Positions 1 through 6,753 of a stretch of DNA of 16,933 bases are shown here, piece by piece. The translations under genes and the position numbers were made by a program. The notes below the pieces were generated by a model. That model searched no databases. It saw nothing but the letters and a program-made list of their open reading frames with translations, and was not told where the DNA came from. Source of the stretch: Chloroflexota bacterium (GTDB lineage Bacteria; Chloroflexota; Anaerolineae; 4572-78; J111); assembly GCA_003695455.1 (NCBI GenBank), contig RFJF01000297.1, positions 1 through 16,933 on the forward strand, in the 5' to 3' direction. Position 1 is the first letter of the stretch; each line of letters begins with the position of its first letter.

Positions 1-172
1 ATTTCAGATTTTGGATTTACGATTGGTTACTATTAACAAGCATCCTCATAAATCGTAATGCGTGATTCAGGCTAAGTTCCTTACGTTTTACGCTTTACAC
101 TTTACGTTTTCTGTAGCTATCCGGCAGAATTACAAATTTGTGAAGTTTGCGGGCTAATGAACCACGCCGAAC
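1..172. other. Intergenic region downstream of the PhaE-like gene
   Basis: No gene is supported here. The stretch is AT-richer than the neighbouring coding DNA. It holds an 8-bp inverted repeat (TTACGATT at 17-24, AATCGTAA at 51-58), a heptamer tandem array at 81-110, and the 10-bp palindrome ACAAATTTGT at 132-141. The PhaE-like gene stops at 175-173, so this is its 3' flank. I see no convincing GC-rich terminator hairpin with a T tract. A PHA synthase gene would be a natural next gene to the left, but it lies outside the window if it exists. Confidence 0.6.
81..110. repeat. Tandem heptamer array, TTACGYT-type, about 4.3 copies
   Basis: Read on the plus strand, the units are TTACGTT, TTACGCT, TTACACT and TTACGTT followed by TT. 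The period is exactly 7 bp and the copies differ at one or two positions. The array is intergenic. Such short 7-bp arrays occur in intergenic DNA of several bacterial groups; no function is implied by the sequence. Confidence 0.75.
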
Positions 173-691
173 TTACGGATTGTCCGGCTGGTCTCCGGCG
201 TCTTCGGTGGGCGGAGAAGCATCCGGTTCGGTGGCGGCGTCACGCCAGGCTTTCATCCATTCGGCCTGGGCTTTGAGCGATTCCTCAACCATTGCGCCCC
301 ACAGGCCAAATGCCTGCTGCGCATCTTCCTGCTGCCGGCCCTGTGCGCCCAGTTTTTCACGCAGGCCGGCAATAGTTTCTTCGGCTTTTTTGAGTTTGCG
401 TTCCAGCGAGTCGCACCGTTCCAGCAATTCCAGATAGCGCGAGCGCGGCACCGCGCCCATCATTCGCCACCAGCTTTCCAGTTGCTCCTCAAATTGCTCC
501 GGTTGAAACCCGGTTGGTGGTGTTGCGCCGGGCATAAATTGGGCCATCCACCGATTCATGCCTTCCGGCGTGGCAGACATTTCGGCAAACTTTTTCAGTG
601 CCTCCTGCGCTTCGGCGGTGCCGCGCATCGCTTCGGCCATCAACCGGTACCAGGCTTCAAGAGCTTGAGGGGTGAACATGTTGCCGTCCAT
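173..691 (-). CDS. PhaE-like / phasin-like coiled-coil protein (putative PHA synthase subunit)
   Basis: A 172-residue soluble protein with no signal peptide or membrane segment. Residues 6-55 are helical and rich in Met, Ala and Trp. A Pro/Gly break at 54-64 leads to the segment 79-83 (GAVPR), followed by a heptad-like charged helix at about 84-115. This order (a G-x-P-R turn then a Leu/Glu/Arg coiled coil) resembles the C-terminal part of PhaE, the second subunit of class III PHA synthases. A second amphipathic helix (128-151) resembles phasins, and the tail (152-172) is acidic, Pro-rich and probably disordered. The start lies 5 nt after the stop of the reductase gene, so the two are almost certainly co-transcribed. 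A reductase partner fits PHA metabolism. ATG at 679-677 (residue 5) is an alternative start; neither has a strong ribosome site. Family assignment is by pattern only, and a generic phasin is the alternative. Confidence 0.5.
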   Translation of the reverse strand: MDGNMFTPQALEAWYRLMAEAMRGTAEAQEALKKFAEMSATPEGMNRWMAQFMPGATPPTGFQPEQFEEQLESWWRMMGAVPRSRYLELLERCDSLERKLKKAEETIAGLREKLGAQGRQQEDAQQAFGLWGAMVEESLKAQAEWMKAWRDAATEPDASPPTEDAGDQPDNP

Positions 692-696
692 CGGAA

Positions 697-1410
697 TTAC
701 GTGTGCCGCCCGCCGTTAATGCTGAGTACCGTGCCGGTAATGTACCCGGCCAGCGTGGGCGACAGCAAAAAGGCGGCGCCCCAGGCAATTTCTTCTTCTG
801 TGGCAAAGCGGCGCAGGGGGATGGTTTTGAGAATTTTCTCCTTGACCGGGTCGGGGATGGCTTTGACCATGTCGGTTTCTGTGAAGCCGGGGGCTACTAC
901 GTTGGCCCGCACCCCGTAGCGCGCACCCTCTAGCCCCAGGGTTTTGGCCATGCCGATGAGTCCGGCTTTGGTGGCGGCGTAATTGGCTTGCCCAATGTTG
1001 CCCTGCTCGCCCACTACCGAACTGACAAATACCATAGCGCCTTCCTTGCGCTCGTACATTAGCGGGGCCAGCGGGCGGATGGTGTTGTACACGCCGGTCA
1101 GGTTGGTGCCGATGACGGCATCCCACTGGGCTTTGGTCATCCGCGAGAGCAGGGCATCCTGGGTGATGCCGGCGTTGGCTACCACGCCGTAAATTGGCCC
1201 CAGCTCGTCTTCAACCTGGCTGATGACGCGCTCCATGTCGTCAATATCGGTTACATCTGCTTTGAGGGGCAACTTGCCGGCGGGGCCGGGGCTGCTGCGG
1301 TAGGTGTACCCCACCACCGCGCCTACCTCTTCCAGTTTGGCAACAATGGCCGCACCAATACCCCGGTTTCCGCCGGTTACCAGAATTACTTTGTTTTCAA
1401 GCCCAAACAT
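697..1410 (-). CDS. SDR-family 3-ketoacyl-ACP / acetoacetyl-CoA reductase (FabG/PhaB type)
   Basis: A 237-residue classical short-chain dehydrogenase that reduces a 3-ketoacyl thioester to the (R)-3-hydroxyacyl form. The Rossmann glycine motif TGGNRGIG is at residues 12-19, NAG at 79-81, the structural Asn at 103, and the catalytic Ser131, Tyr144 and Lys148 (YAATK). The Ser-Tyr and Tyr-Lys spacings match E. coli FabG. PGFTETDM at 174-181 and the C-terminal INGG are also family-typical. NADPH is the expected cofactor. The loop after strand beta2 (residues 37-50) is somewhat shorter than in E. coli FabG. The gene is 5 nt upstream of a PhaE-like gene, which favours acetoacetyl-CoA reduction for PHA (PhaB role) over fatty acid synthesis, but sequence alone cannot separate the two. 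The start is fixed by a strong AGGAGG site 8 nt upstream. Confidence 0.88.
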   Translation of the reverse strand: MFGLENKVILVTGGNRGIGAAIVAKLEEVGAVVGYTYRSSPGPAGKLPLKADVTDIDDMERVISQVEDELGPIYGVVANAGITQDALLSRMTKAQWDAVIGTNLTGVYNTIRPLAPLMYERKEGAMVFVSSVVGEQGNIGQANYAATKAGLIGMAKTLGLEGARYGVRANVVAPGFTETDMVKAIPDPVKEKILKTIPLRRFATEEEIAWGAAFLLSPTLAGYITGTVLSINGGRHT

Positions 1411-1418
1411 TCATTTAA

Positions 1419-1424
1419 CCTCCT
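1419..1424 (-). promoter_or_regulatory. Ribosome binding site of the FabG/PhaB-type gene
   Basis: The minus strand reads AGGAGG, a perfect Shine-Dalgarno core, 8 nt before the ATG at 1410-1408. It settles the choice of start codon. Confidence 0.85.
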
Positions 1425-1478
1425 GACTCTAAACTATGATTTTTCCTTTGGGTGTGGTTCACAGGTGCCAGAGAACAG

Positions 1479-1621
1479 CTTTACAAATTGACCTGCCTTG
1501 TTGACCCTGTATGTGAAACGTGTTGCGTGTTATGGGTTGCAAGAGCTTGTGACCCAAAAACGGCATATTTTACGCAATATGCAACACGCGGGTAGCAGAA
1601 AACAGCTCGAAATTTGTAAAG
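1479..1621. repeat. Perfect 11-bp inverted pair around the nested repeats
   Basis: CTTTACAAATT at 1479-1489 is the exact reverse complement of AATTTGTAAAG at 1611-1621. The 9-mer TTACAAATT inside it appears a third time at 130-138, after the PhaE-like gene. All three copies are intergenic. Confidence 0.4.
1519..1588. repeat. Nested inverted repeats (possible operator or structured leader)
   Basis: The outer arms are CGTGTTGC (1519-1526) and GCAACACG (1581-1588), perfect 8-bp complements. Inside them, GCATATT (1563-1569) and AATATGC (1576-1582) form a second perfect 7-bp pair with a 6-nt loop, sharing bases with the outer right arm, so the two pairings exclude each other. A short GGGT/ACCC pair (1534-1537, 1552-1555) is also present. 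The position, 110-180 bp before the reductase start, suits a regulatory site. Function is unproven. Confidence 0.4.
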
Positions 1622-1727
1622 ATGCCACAGCGCGCAAATGACCCACGCCCTAATTTCTAATTTATGTTAAATCGGGGTGAATTTGGATACGAAGTGTTGT
1701 TTTTGACGGGTGAGGTTTGATTTGAAA

Positions 1728-1769
1728 CACCTGCCTTGCGCCCGGCCCAATTTGGACGCAAGGCAGGTG
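1728..1769 (-). terminator. Hairpin terminator after the propionyl-CoA synthetase gene
   Basis: Perfect 13-bp arms (CACCTGCCTTGCG at 1728-1740, its complement at 1757-1769) enclose a 16-nt loop, beginning 9 nt after the TAG stop at 1781-1779. On the minus strand the stem is followed by TTTCAAATC, only a short T run. The stem is stable, but the U tract is weak, so it may act as a 3'-end stabiliser or a partial terminator. Confidence 0.65.
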
Positions 1770-1778
1770 AGATTGGGG

Positions 1779-3689
1779 CTATTTGCCCTGATGCGGGTAA
1801 CCCAGCCCCTGTAATTTTTCGGTAATTTCATCCAGAATGACCGGGTCATCAATGGTGGCGGGCATTTTGTACTCTATGCCATCGGCGATGCGTTTCATGG
1901 TGCCGCGCAAAATCTTGCCGGAGCGAGTCTTGGGCAGGCGGTCTACCGTGGTAGCTACCTTGAACGAGGCTACCGGCCCAATTTTCTCACGAACCATCTG
2001 GATCAGCTCTTTGATGATTTCATTTTCATCACGATTGACGCCGGCTTTGAGTACCACCATCCCCAGCGGGATTTCGCCTTTCAATTCATCGGCCACGCCG
2101 ATAACGGCGCACTCGGCTACATCCGGGTGCGAGGCCAGTACTTCTTCCATGCCGCCGGTTGAGAGGCGGTGTCCGGCCACGTTGATGATGTCGTCGGTGC
2201 GGCTCATAATCCACACATAACCATCTTCATCAATGTATCCGGCATCGGCGGTGGTGTAGTAACCGGGAAAGGCGCTGAGGTAGGAATTTTTAAAGCCTTC
2301 ATCATTTTGCCACAGCGTGGGCAGGTTGCCGGGTGGCAGCGGTAATTTAACAACAATACTGCCGATTTCACCGATATCAAGAGGGTGACCGCCTTCATCC
2401 AGTATTTGCACATCGTAGCCGGGCATGGGCACGGTAGCCGAGCCGGGTTTGACCGGGAGCAGTTCGATGCCTACCGGGTTGCCGCAAATGGCCCAACCGG
2501 TTTCGGTTTGCCACCAGTGGTCAATGACCGGCACGCCCAGTTGGTCCTGCGCCCAGAACAGGGTATCGGGGTCGCAGCGTTCGCCGGCCAAAAACAGGGT
2601 GCGGAAGTTACTGAGATCATACTTTTTGACGTGTTCGCCGTTGGGGTCCTCTCGCTTGATAGCGCGGAAGGCCGTTGGGGCAGTGAACAGTACGCTCACG
2701 TTGTGTTCAGAAATCACGCGCCAGAACGCGCCGGGGTCCGGGGTGCCAATGGGTTTGCCTTCGTACAAAATGGAGGTGTTGCCGTTAATCAGCGGGCCGT
2801 AAACAATGTACGAGTGGCCCACAACCCAGCCCACGTCCGAAGCGGCCCAGTAGACTTCGCCGGGCTGCACGCCGTACACATTTTTCATACTCCAGCTCAT
2901 GGCCACCAGGTGGCCGCCGTTATCACGTACCACGCCTTTGGGCACGCCGGTAGTGCCAGAGGTGTACAGAATGTAGAGCGGGTCGGTGGCGGCTACGGGC
3001 ACCGGGTCTACGGGTTGGGCATTGGCCATGAGTTCCTGCCAGTCCAGGTCGCGGCCTTCAATCATCGAGGCTTGTTCTTGCGGGCGCTGCAAAATGATGC
3101 ATGTTTCAGGTTGCGCGTCCGGGTCAGACAGGTTGATGGCTTCATCGAGCAGGGGTTTGTATTTGATTACCCGGGTGATTTCAATGCCACACGAAGCAGA
3201 GATAATCATTTTGGGTTTGGCATCGTTAATGCGGGTAGCCAGCTCTTTGGCGGCAAATCCGCCAAACACCACCGAGTGGATAGCGCCCAGCCGGGCGCAG
3301 GCCAGCATGGCAATGGCTGCTTCGGGAACCATGGGCATGTAAATGATTACCCGGTCGCCTTTTTGCAGCCCCTGGCTTGCCAGTACGCCGGCAAATTTAG
3401 CCACTTCATCGCGCAGTTCACGGTAGGTGAATTTTTTGATGGTGTTGGTCACCGGGCTGTCGTACACCAGGGCCAGTTGGTCGGCGCGGCCGTTTTCTAC
3501 GTGCCGGTCCAGCGCGTTGTAACAGGTGTTGACTGTGGCTCCCTGAAACCAGCGGTAAATGGGCGCTTCTGAGTCATCCAGCACTTTGTCCCAGGTTTTG
3601 TACCAGTCAATATCTTCTGCGGCTTTGGCCCAAAAAGCTTGCGGGTCTTCTTTCCAGGAATTGTAAACTGCTTTGTATTCGCCACTCAT
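1779..3689 (-). CDS. prpE: AMP-forming propionyl-CoA synthetase (PrpE/ACSS3 branch)
   Basis: A 636-residue ANL-superfamily acyl-CoA synthetase, a usual length for the family. It converts a short-chain acid, ATP and CoA to acyl-CoA, AMP and pyrophosphate in the cytoplasm. The P-loop-like TSGTTGVPKG is at 243-252, the HWWQTETGW motif at 391-399, and the C-terminal PKTRSGKIL at 586-594 with catalytic Lys592, the lysine that protein acetyltransferases modify in this family. Two features point to the PrpE/ACSS3 branch rather than Acs. The ATP motif ends TGW instead of TGG. The acyl pocket has Ala368 in LAGE where Acs has Val in VGEP, a change known to favour propionate. PKGVVRDNGGH at 249-259 is also typical of PrpE. 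The gene begins 85 nt after the exonuclease-fusion gene and ends in a hairpin, so it may be a separate or read-through unit. Propionate is the likeliest substrate; acetate use is possible. Confidence 0.85.
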   Translation of the reverse strand: MSGEYKAVYNSWKEDPQAFWAKAAEDIDWYKTWDKVLDDSEAPIYRWFQGATVNTCYNALDRHVENGRADQLALVYDSPVTNTIKKFTYRELRDEVAKFAGVLASQGLQKGDRVIIYMPMVPEAAIAMLACARLGAIHSVVFGGFAAKELATRINDAKPKMIISASCGIEITRVIKYKPLLDEAINLSDPDAQPETCIILQRPQEQASMIEGRDLDWQELMANAQPVDPVPVAATDPLYILYTSGTTGVPKGVVRDNGGHLVAMSWSMKNVYGVQPGEVYWAASDVGWVVGHSYIVYGPLINGNTSILYEGKPIGTPDPGAFWRVISEHNVSVLFTAPTAFRAIKREDPNGEHVKKYDLSNFRTLFLAGERCDPDTLFWAQDQLGVPVIDHWWQTETGWAICGNPVGIELLPVKPGSATVPMPGYDVQILDEGGHPLDIGEIGSIVVKLPLPPGNLPTLWQNDEGFKNSYLSAFPGYYTTADAGYIDEDGYVWIMSRTDDIINVAGHRLSTGGMEEVLASHPDVAECAVIGVADELKGEIPLGMVVLKAGVNRDENEIIKELIQMVREKIGPVASFKVATTVDRLPKTRSGKILRGTMKRIADGIEYKMPATIDDPVILDEITEKLQGLGYPHQGK

Positions 3690-3702
3690 TTGATAAACTA
3701 TC

Positions 3703-3708
3703 CCTCCT
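3703..3708 (-). promoter_or_regulatory. Ribosome binding site of the propionyl-CoA synthetase gene
   Basis: The minus strand reads AGGAGG (extended to AGGAGGG) 13 nt before the ATG at 3689-3687. The spacing is longer than optimal, but no closer in-frame start exists, and the protein begins as relatives do. Confidence 0.7.
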
Positions 3709-3718
3709 AATTCTTTAT

Positions 3719-3736
3719 TTGATTAATTTGATTAAT
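3719..3736. repeat. Two exact 9-bp tandem copies of TTGATTAAT in the prpE leader
   Basis: TTGATTAAT occurs at 3719-3727 and again at 3728-3736, in the AT-rich 85-bp gap before the propionyl-CoA synthetase gene. On the minus strand it lies just upstream of the ribosome site and could be an UP-like or protein-binding AT element. A weak promoter (TTGTTA, 17 nt, TCAAAT) can be drawn through it but is not convincing. Confidence 0.45.
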
Positions 3737-3774
3737 TTTTAACAACCAAATGTGGTTGATGGTACCGGTGTGAA

Positions 3775-5895
3775 CTAATATTTTATGCGAGCCATGTAAC
3801 TTTTTTCTGCCGCCTTGAGCGCGTCTGCCAGGGTGTAAATGCCTTGTTCTGCCAGCAGAGGAATCAACTTGAGAAAAATCTCGCCGGTTAAAATGGCATC
3901 GCCCAGCGATGTGTGGCGGCCAATCACGTTAACGCCCAGCCGGTGGGCAATGGCGTCAAGGTTGTGGTCTTTGTGGTTGGCGTGCGTTACGGCAGAAAGG
4001 AGCAGCGTGTCAAGCACAGGGTTGGTAAATTTGATTCCGGTTTGGGTTTCTTTAACCTGTAACATGCGCATATCAAAGGCGGCATTGTGGGCAATCAGCA
4101 CGGTGCCTTCTGTGAATTTGTGAAACGGTGCGAGTACCTGTTCGATAGTGGGTTGACCGTTGACCATTTCCTGCGAAATACCGGTAATTTCTGTGGCTGT
4201 TGCCGGAAGTGGGCGTTTAGGGTCTACCAACTGGTCAAACACTTCTTGCCGGAGCAGCCGGTTATTGACAATACGCACCGCACTCACCGAAATTATCTCG
4301 TCAACTTCCGGGTTTAGGCCGGTGGTCTCGGTATCAAATACGGTGTAGGTTAAATCTGTCAGCGGGCATCTATCTAATTCCGGGTTGAGGGCAGACTGGT
4401 GAAACAGGTCAAAATCGTAGTATTCCGGGCGACTGGCCTGCACATTCTGAATGTGCAACGCGGTTTTGGGTTGGGTGGTGGGCAGCAGCAGCCGCAGGTT
4501 GATGTTTTTATTTTCTTTGTTGGACTGAACCCAAACTTCACCGCCGTGCCGTTCGGCTACATCCCGTAATGAGAGGCTTTTGCTGTCGCCGTCACCGTCG
4601 GTCAGTTCGTTTTGCCAGGACCAGAGGGTATCAAGGTCAACCACGCCATCTTCCCAGGCCATGTCAAAGGCCGCCAATTGGCCGGTTCGGGTCAAATTCA
4701 ACTGCACAGATTTCACATTGCAGCGTGTGTTTAAACGCTGTACCAGAATTGACAGGGCCTGAACCAGTGCAAAACTATCAACCTTAAGCCACAACGTTTC
4801 GTCCTGTTTCATAATTTGGGTGGTCACATTGAGTTTGTCTTCAAACTGGCGCTGAATGGCCCACAGTAAATCGCTGCCCATCATATCTTCAAATTGCCAG
4901 TCTGCTTTAAAGTAATTATCGTAATCGGTGCTTATCTGATTGAGCCGGCTGCTCAGCGTGAGCGATTCATCGTAAATGATTTTTTGCATTTGCCCCAGTT
5001 TTTCGGAATCCATTTGGGGGTATTGCTCAATGGTTTCAATGGCAGTGCGTATATTTGCCAGCGACGCCCGCACACCTTCTGTGAGTGCTTGCAGCAACAT
5101 ATCACGCCGGCGGCTGCGGTCGCTTTGCTGGGTTACATCGGCCAGGGTAATGACAAAGCCGTTGATGTCATCTTCGTGGCTGATGATGGGTGCGGTTCGG
5201 GTGAGAATGAGCTGCCCGTTCAGCGCGGTTGTAACCACCTGCGATACCAGATTCTTACTTTTCTTTTTGTGACGCTCTTGCAGGTCTTCCAGCACATACG
5301 TTAAAGCGTTGCGGTCAATCAGGGCAAACACCGAACGCCCAAGCCCCACAAAGCCGCTGGTTTGGCCGCTCCAGTTGCCGCCGGCGCTGGTTGGCGTGTG
5401 GCGCAATAATTGTTTGGCCCGGCTGTTGTACAGCAAAATTCGGCCTTCAAGGTTGCATACCAGCACCCCTTCGGTCAGTTCAGACATGAGGGCAGCCAGC
5501 CGGTTTTTTTCGTCTTCAAGCTCAACTTTGGCCTGCTGAATTTGTTCCGATTGGTCGGCCAGAGCAGCCTGAAAGCGGTCGGCAAAGGTGTTGATTGTAT
5601 CTCCCAGTTTTTTGATGTCGCTGGGGGTTTCAATCTGTACCCGGTGTGCGGGGTTGGCGCTGATGATTACTCTGGTTTCTTCTGTTAAGCGGCGGGCGCC
5701 CATAATGTAGGCCTGAATAAAGTTGTTCAGCGTAAAGCCGGCGCCAATCAGCAGCAGGGCAGCCACGCCAATTGCCAGATAAACAGAATCGTCGTGGAGC
5801 AGCGGAAAAATAAGGCGGGCAACCAAAAACCCTGATGCAAATATGATGATGAATGCCAGGGTAAGTAACCCTGCCAAATGAAGATTTTTTTTCAT
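3775..5895 (-). CDS. Membrane-bound degenerate sensor kinase fused to a DEDDh 3'-5' exonuclease
   Basis: A 706-residue multidomain protein. Two membrane helices (about 8-30 and 39-60) leave almost no periplasmic domain. A HAMP-like linker (about 60-115), a charged coiled coil and a PAS-like domain (about 133-258, with a kinase-type LTEGVLVCNLEGRILLYN motif) follow. The next region (262-475) keeps the histidine-kinase outline but not its catalytic residues. The phosphoacceptor motif HELRTPL reads EGVRASL (273-279), the N-box Asn is Arg387, the G1 Asp motif is absent, and GTGLGL has become SKSLSL. The RHGGEVWVQS segment (449-458) is retained, so the ATPase fold is probably kept without activity. 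The C-terminal exonuclease (about 512-700) is intact: Asp521 and Glu523 in FDTETTG, Asp608 in HNAAFD, His661 and Asp666. It is DnaQ/PolC-like, but a replication role is doubtful given the membrane anchor. The gene starts 3 nt after the response regulator stop. The fusion is unusual; the substrate is unknown. Confidence 0.85.
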   Translation of the reverse strand: MKKNLHLAGLLTLAFIIIFASGFLVARLIFPLLHDDSVYLAIGVAALLLIGAGFTLNNFIQAYIMGARRLTEETRVIISANPAHRVQIETPSDIKKLGDTINTFADRFQAALADQSEQIQQAKVELEDEKNRLAALMSELTEGVLVCNLEGRILLYNSRAKQLLRHTPTSAGGNWSGQTSGFVGLGRSVFALIDRNALTYVLEDLQERHKKKSKNLVSQVVTTALNGQLILTRTAPIISHEDDINGFVITLADVTQQSDRSRRRDMLLQALTEGVRASLANIRTAIETIEQYPQMDSEKLGQMQKIIYDESLTLSSRLNQISTDYDNYFKADWQFEDMMGSDLLWAIQRQFEDKLNVTTQIMKQDETLWLKVDSFALVQALSILVQRLNTRCNVKSVQLNLTRTGQLAAFDMAWEDGVVDLDTLWSWQNELTDGDGDSKSLSLRDVAERHGGEVWVQSNKENKNINLRLLLPTTQPKTALHIQNVQASRPEYYDFDLFHQSALNPELDRCPLTDLTYTVFDTETTGLNPEVDEIISVSAVRIVNNRLLRQEVFDQLVDPKRPLPATATEITGISQEMVNGQPTIEQVLAPFHKFTEGTVLIAHNAAFDMRMLQVKETQTGIKFTNPVLDTLLLSAVTHANHKDHNLDAIAHRLGVNVIGRHTSLGDAILTGEIFLKLIPLLAEQGIYTLADALKAAEKSYMARIKY

Positions 5896-5898
5896 CCG

Positions 5899-6282
5899 CT
5901 ACGTGCCGGCTAAAATATGCTTCACTTCTGCCATAAGTTCTTTGGTTGAAAATGGTTTGATGATGTAAGAATCTGCGCCCAGGGCCAGCCCTTTGGTTAC
6001 TTCTACCTCACGCCCCTTGGCGGTGAGCATTACAATTTTGATGTTGTTCCAGGCCGGATTTTCGCGGATTCGGCGGCTGACCTCAAAGCCGTTGATTTTG
6101 GGCATCATCACGTCAAGCAGAATCAAATCAGGCTCAAACGAACTGACTTTTTCCATGGCTTCTTCGCCGTTGCGTGCAATTTCAACCTCGTATCCGGCCT
6201 GCTTCATTAAAAATTCAATTGAAATTACAATGTTTGCTTCGTCGTCAACAATCAGCACTTTTTTTGTCATTGTTTTTGCCAT
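5899..6282 (-). CDS. Single-domain response regulator (REC only)
   Basis: A 127-residue receiver domain with no output domain, like CheY or Spo0F. The acidic pair is Asp13/Asp14, the phosphoacceptor is Asp57 in LLDVMMP, Thr87 is the switch residue, and Lys109 in KPF is the conserved lysine, so phosphorylation chemistry is expected to be intact. The likely donor is the SLC5-histidine kinase two genes upstream, which has no receiver of its own. The following gene begins 3 nt after the stop and encodes the pseudokinase-exonuclease, a plausible binding partner. In the CrbS/CrbR acetate systems of Proteobacteria the regulator carries a DNA-binding domain, which is missing here. The first ATG is preceded by a weak AAGG; ATG at residue 5 has no better site. 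Confidence 0.93.
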   Translation of the reverse strand: MAKTMTKKVLIVDDEANIVISIEFLMKQAGYEVEIARNGEEAMEKVSSFEPDLILLDVMMPKINGFEVSRRIRENPAWNNIKIVMLTAKGREVEVTKGLALGADSYIIKPFSTKELMAEVKHILAGT

Positions 6283-6341
6283 TCGCCTTGTTATTTCCTG
6301 TTAATGGGTTGTTTCTGGTTTGAGCGATTGGGGTAGCGGTG

Positions 6342-6734
6342 TTAACTTGCCTCTTGGGCGTGGCGCAGAAACGCGCGGCCAATAATCAACCCGGCAATGC
6401 CGCCGTAAACCAGCCCGGTCAGCATGCTGACCAAAATTTCCGGCAGGCTGCCTTCCAGGGCAAAAATGCCCAGCACCAGACCAGATACAATGCCCACGCC
6501 GCCAAGCACCGCTCCGCCAAATCGAGTGCCGCCGTGCCACCCGGTAATTGCCCCGGCAATTGCCCAGACAACCGCCATTGGCAACACGTAGCCCCTGACG
6601 CTGAGCATCATGCTAATTGAGTCATACGGAAAAAGGCTGCCAATGACAATGGGTAAAATGGCAGCGGCAAAACTGATTCCGCCAAATCCACCAAAAAAGA
6701 GGCCGGTTAATGTTCTGATGGGATTGCTTTGCAT
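6342..6734 (-). CDS. Small glycine-rich four-helix membrane protein of unknown function
   Basis: A 130-residue hydrophobic protein that I do not recognise. Four membrane segments are visible at about 8-34, 46-66, 72-93 and 98-120. All are rich in small residues with GxxxG-like spacing (for example GLFFGGFGG at 11-19 and VYGGIAGLIIG at 109-119), suggesting tightly packed helices or oligomers. The C-terminus is short and hydrophilic. It lies 19 nt after the SLC5-histidine kinase gene and 59 nt before the response regulator, inside the same operon, so it may be a subunit or modulator of the sensor. The start is supported by the ribosome site GGTGGAG, 7 nt upstream of the ATG. Confidence 0.75.
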   Translation of the reverse strand: MQSNPIRTLTGLFFGGFGGISFAAAILPIVIGSLFPYDSISMMLSVRGYVLPMAVVWAIAGAITGWHGGTRFGGAVLGGVGIVSGLVLGIFALEGSLPEILVSMLTGLVYGGIAGLIIGRAFLRHAQEAS

Positions 6735-6741
6735 AAATTTA

Positions 6742-6749
6742 CTCCACCT
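6742..6749 (-). promoter_or_regulatory. Ribosome binding site of the 130-aa membrane protein gene
   Basis: The minus strand reads AGGTGGAG, 7 nt before the ATG at 6734-6732. It lies in the 19-nt gap after the kinase stop and shows that this small gene is translated independently. Confidence 0.65.
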
Positions 6750-6753
6750 GCAA

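Larger units (their letters stand above)
1411..1778. other. 368-bp intergenic region between the propionyl-CoA synthetase and reductase genes
   Basis: No gene of its own is supported. Going down the minus strand it holds the hairpin closing the synthetase gene (1769-1728), a cluster of nested inverted repeats (1519-1588), a long-range 11-bp inverted pair (1479-1489 and 1611-1621), and the AGGAGG site of the reductase gene. A promoter for the reductase/PhaE pair is expected here, but I found no clear -35/-10 pair. Confidence 0.7.

Noticed and set aside
1667..1852. A 61-codon minus-strand frame overlapping the synthetase 3' end
   Set aside because: It overlaps the real gene out of frame and runs through the terminator hairpin; no ribosome site or family match.
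2385..3572. A 395-codon open frame on the plus strand
   Set aside because: It lies wholly antisense to the propionyl-CoA synthetase gene, has no recognisable domain, and shows the Gly/His/Val-rich composition of a reverse-strand shadow.
3743..3758. A 6-bp hairpin (CAACCA/TGGTTG) after the exonuclease-fusion gene as a terminator
   Set aside because: The stem is short and the minus-strand tail (TTAAAAATT) has no T run, so read-through into the propionyl-CoA synthetase gene is just as likely.
3775..5895. Annotating this gene as an active histidine kinase or as the DNA polymerase III epsilon subunit
   Set aside because: All catalytic kinase motifs are replaced, and a membrane-anchored sensor scaffold is not a replication subunit. 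Either short name would mislead.
5899..6282. Calling the receiver CrbR
   Set aside because: CrbR-type regulators have a DNA-binding domain; this protein ends right after the receiver fold.
6301..6540. A 79-codon minus-strand frame in the 130-aa membrane protein region
   Set aside because: It is out of frame with the membrane protein, which has a good ribosome site and a coherent four-helix pattern; this one has Arg/Pro-rich shadow composition.
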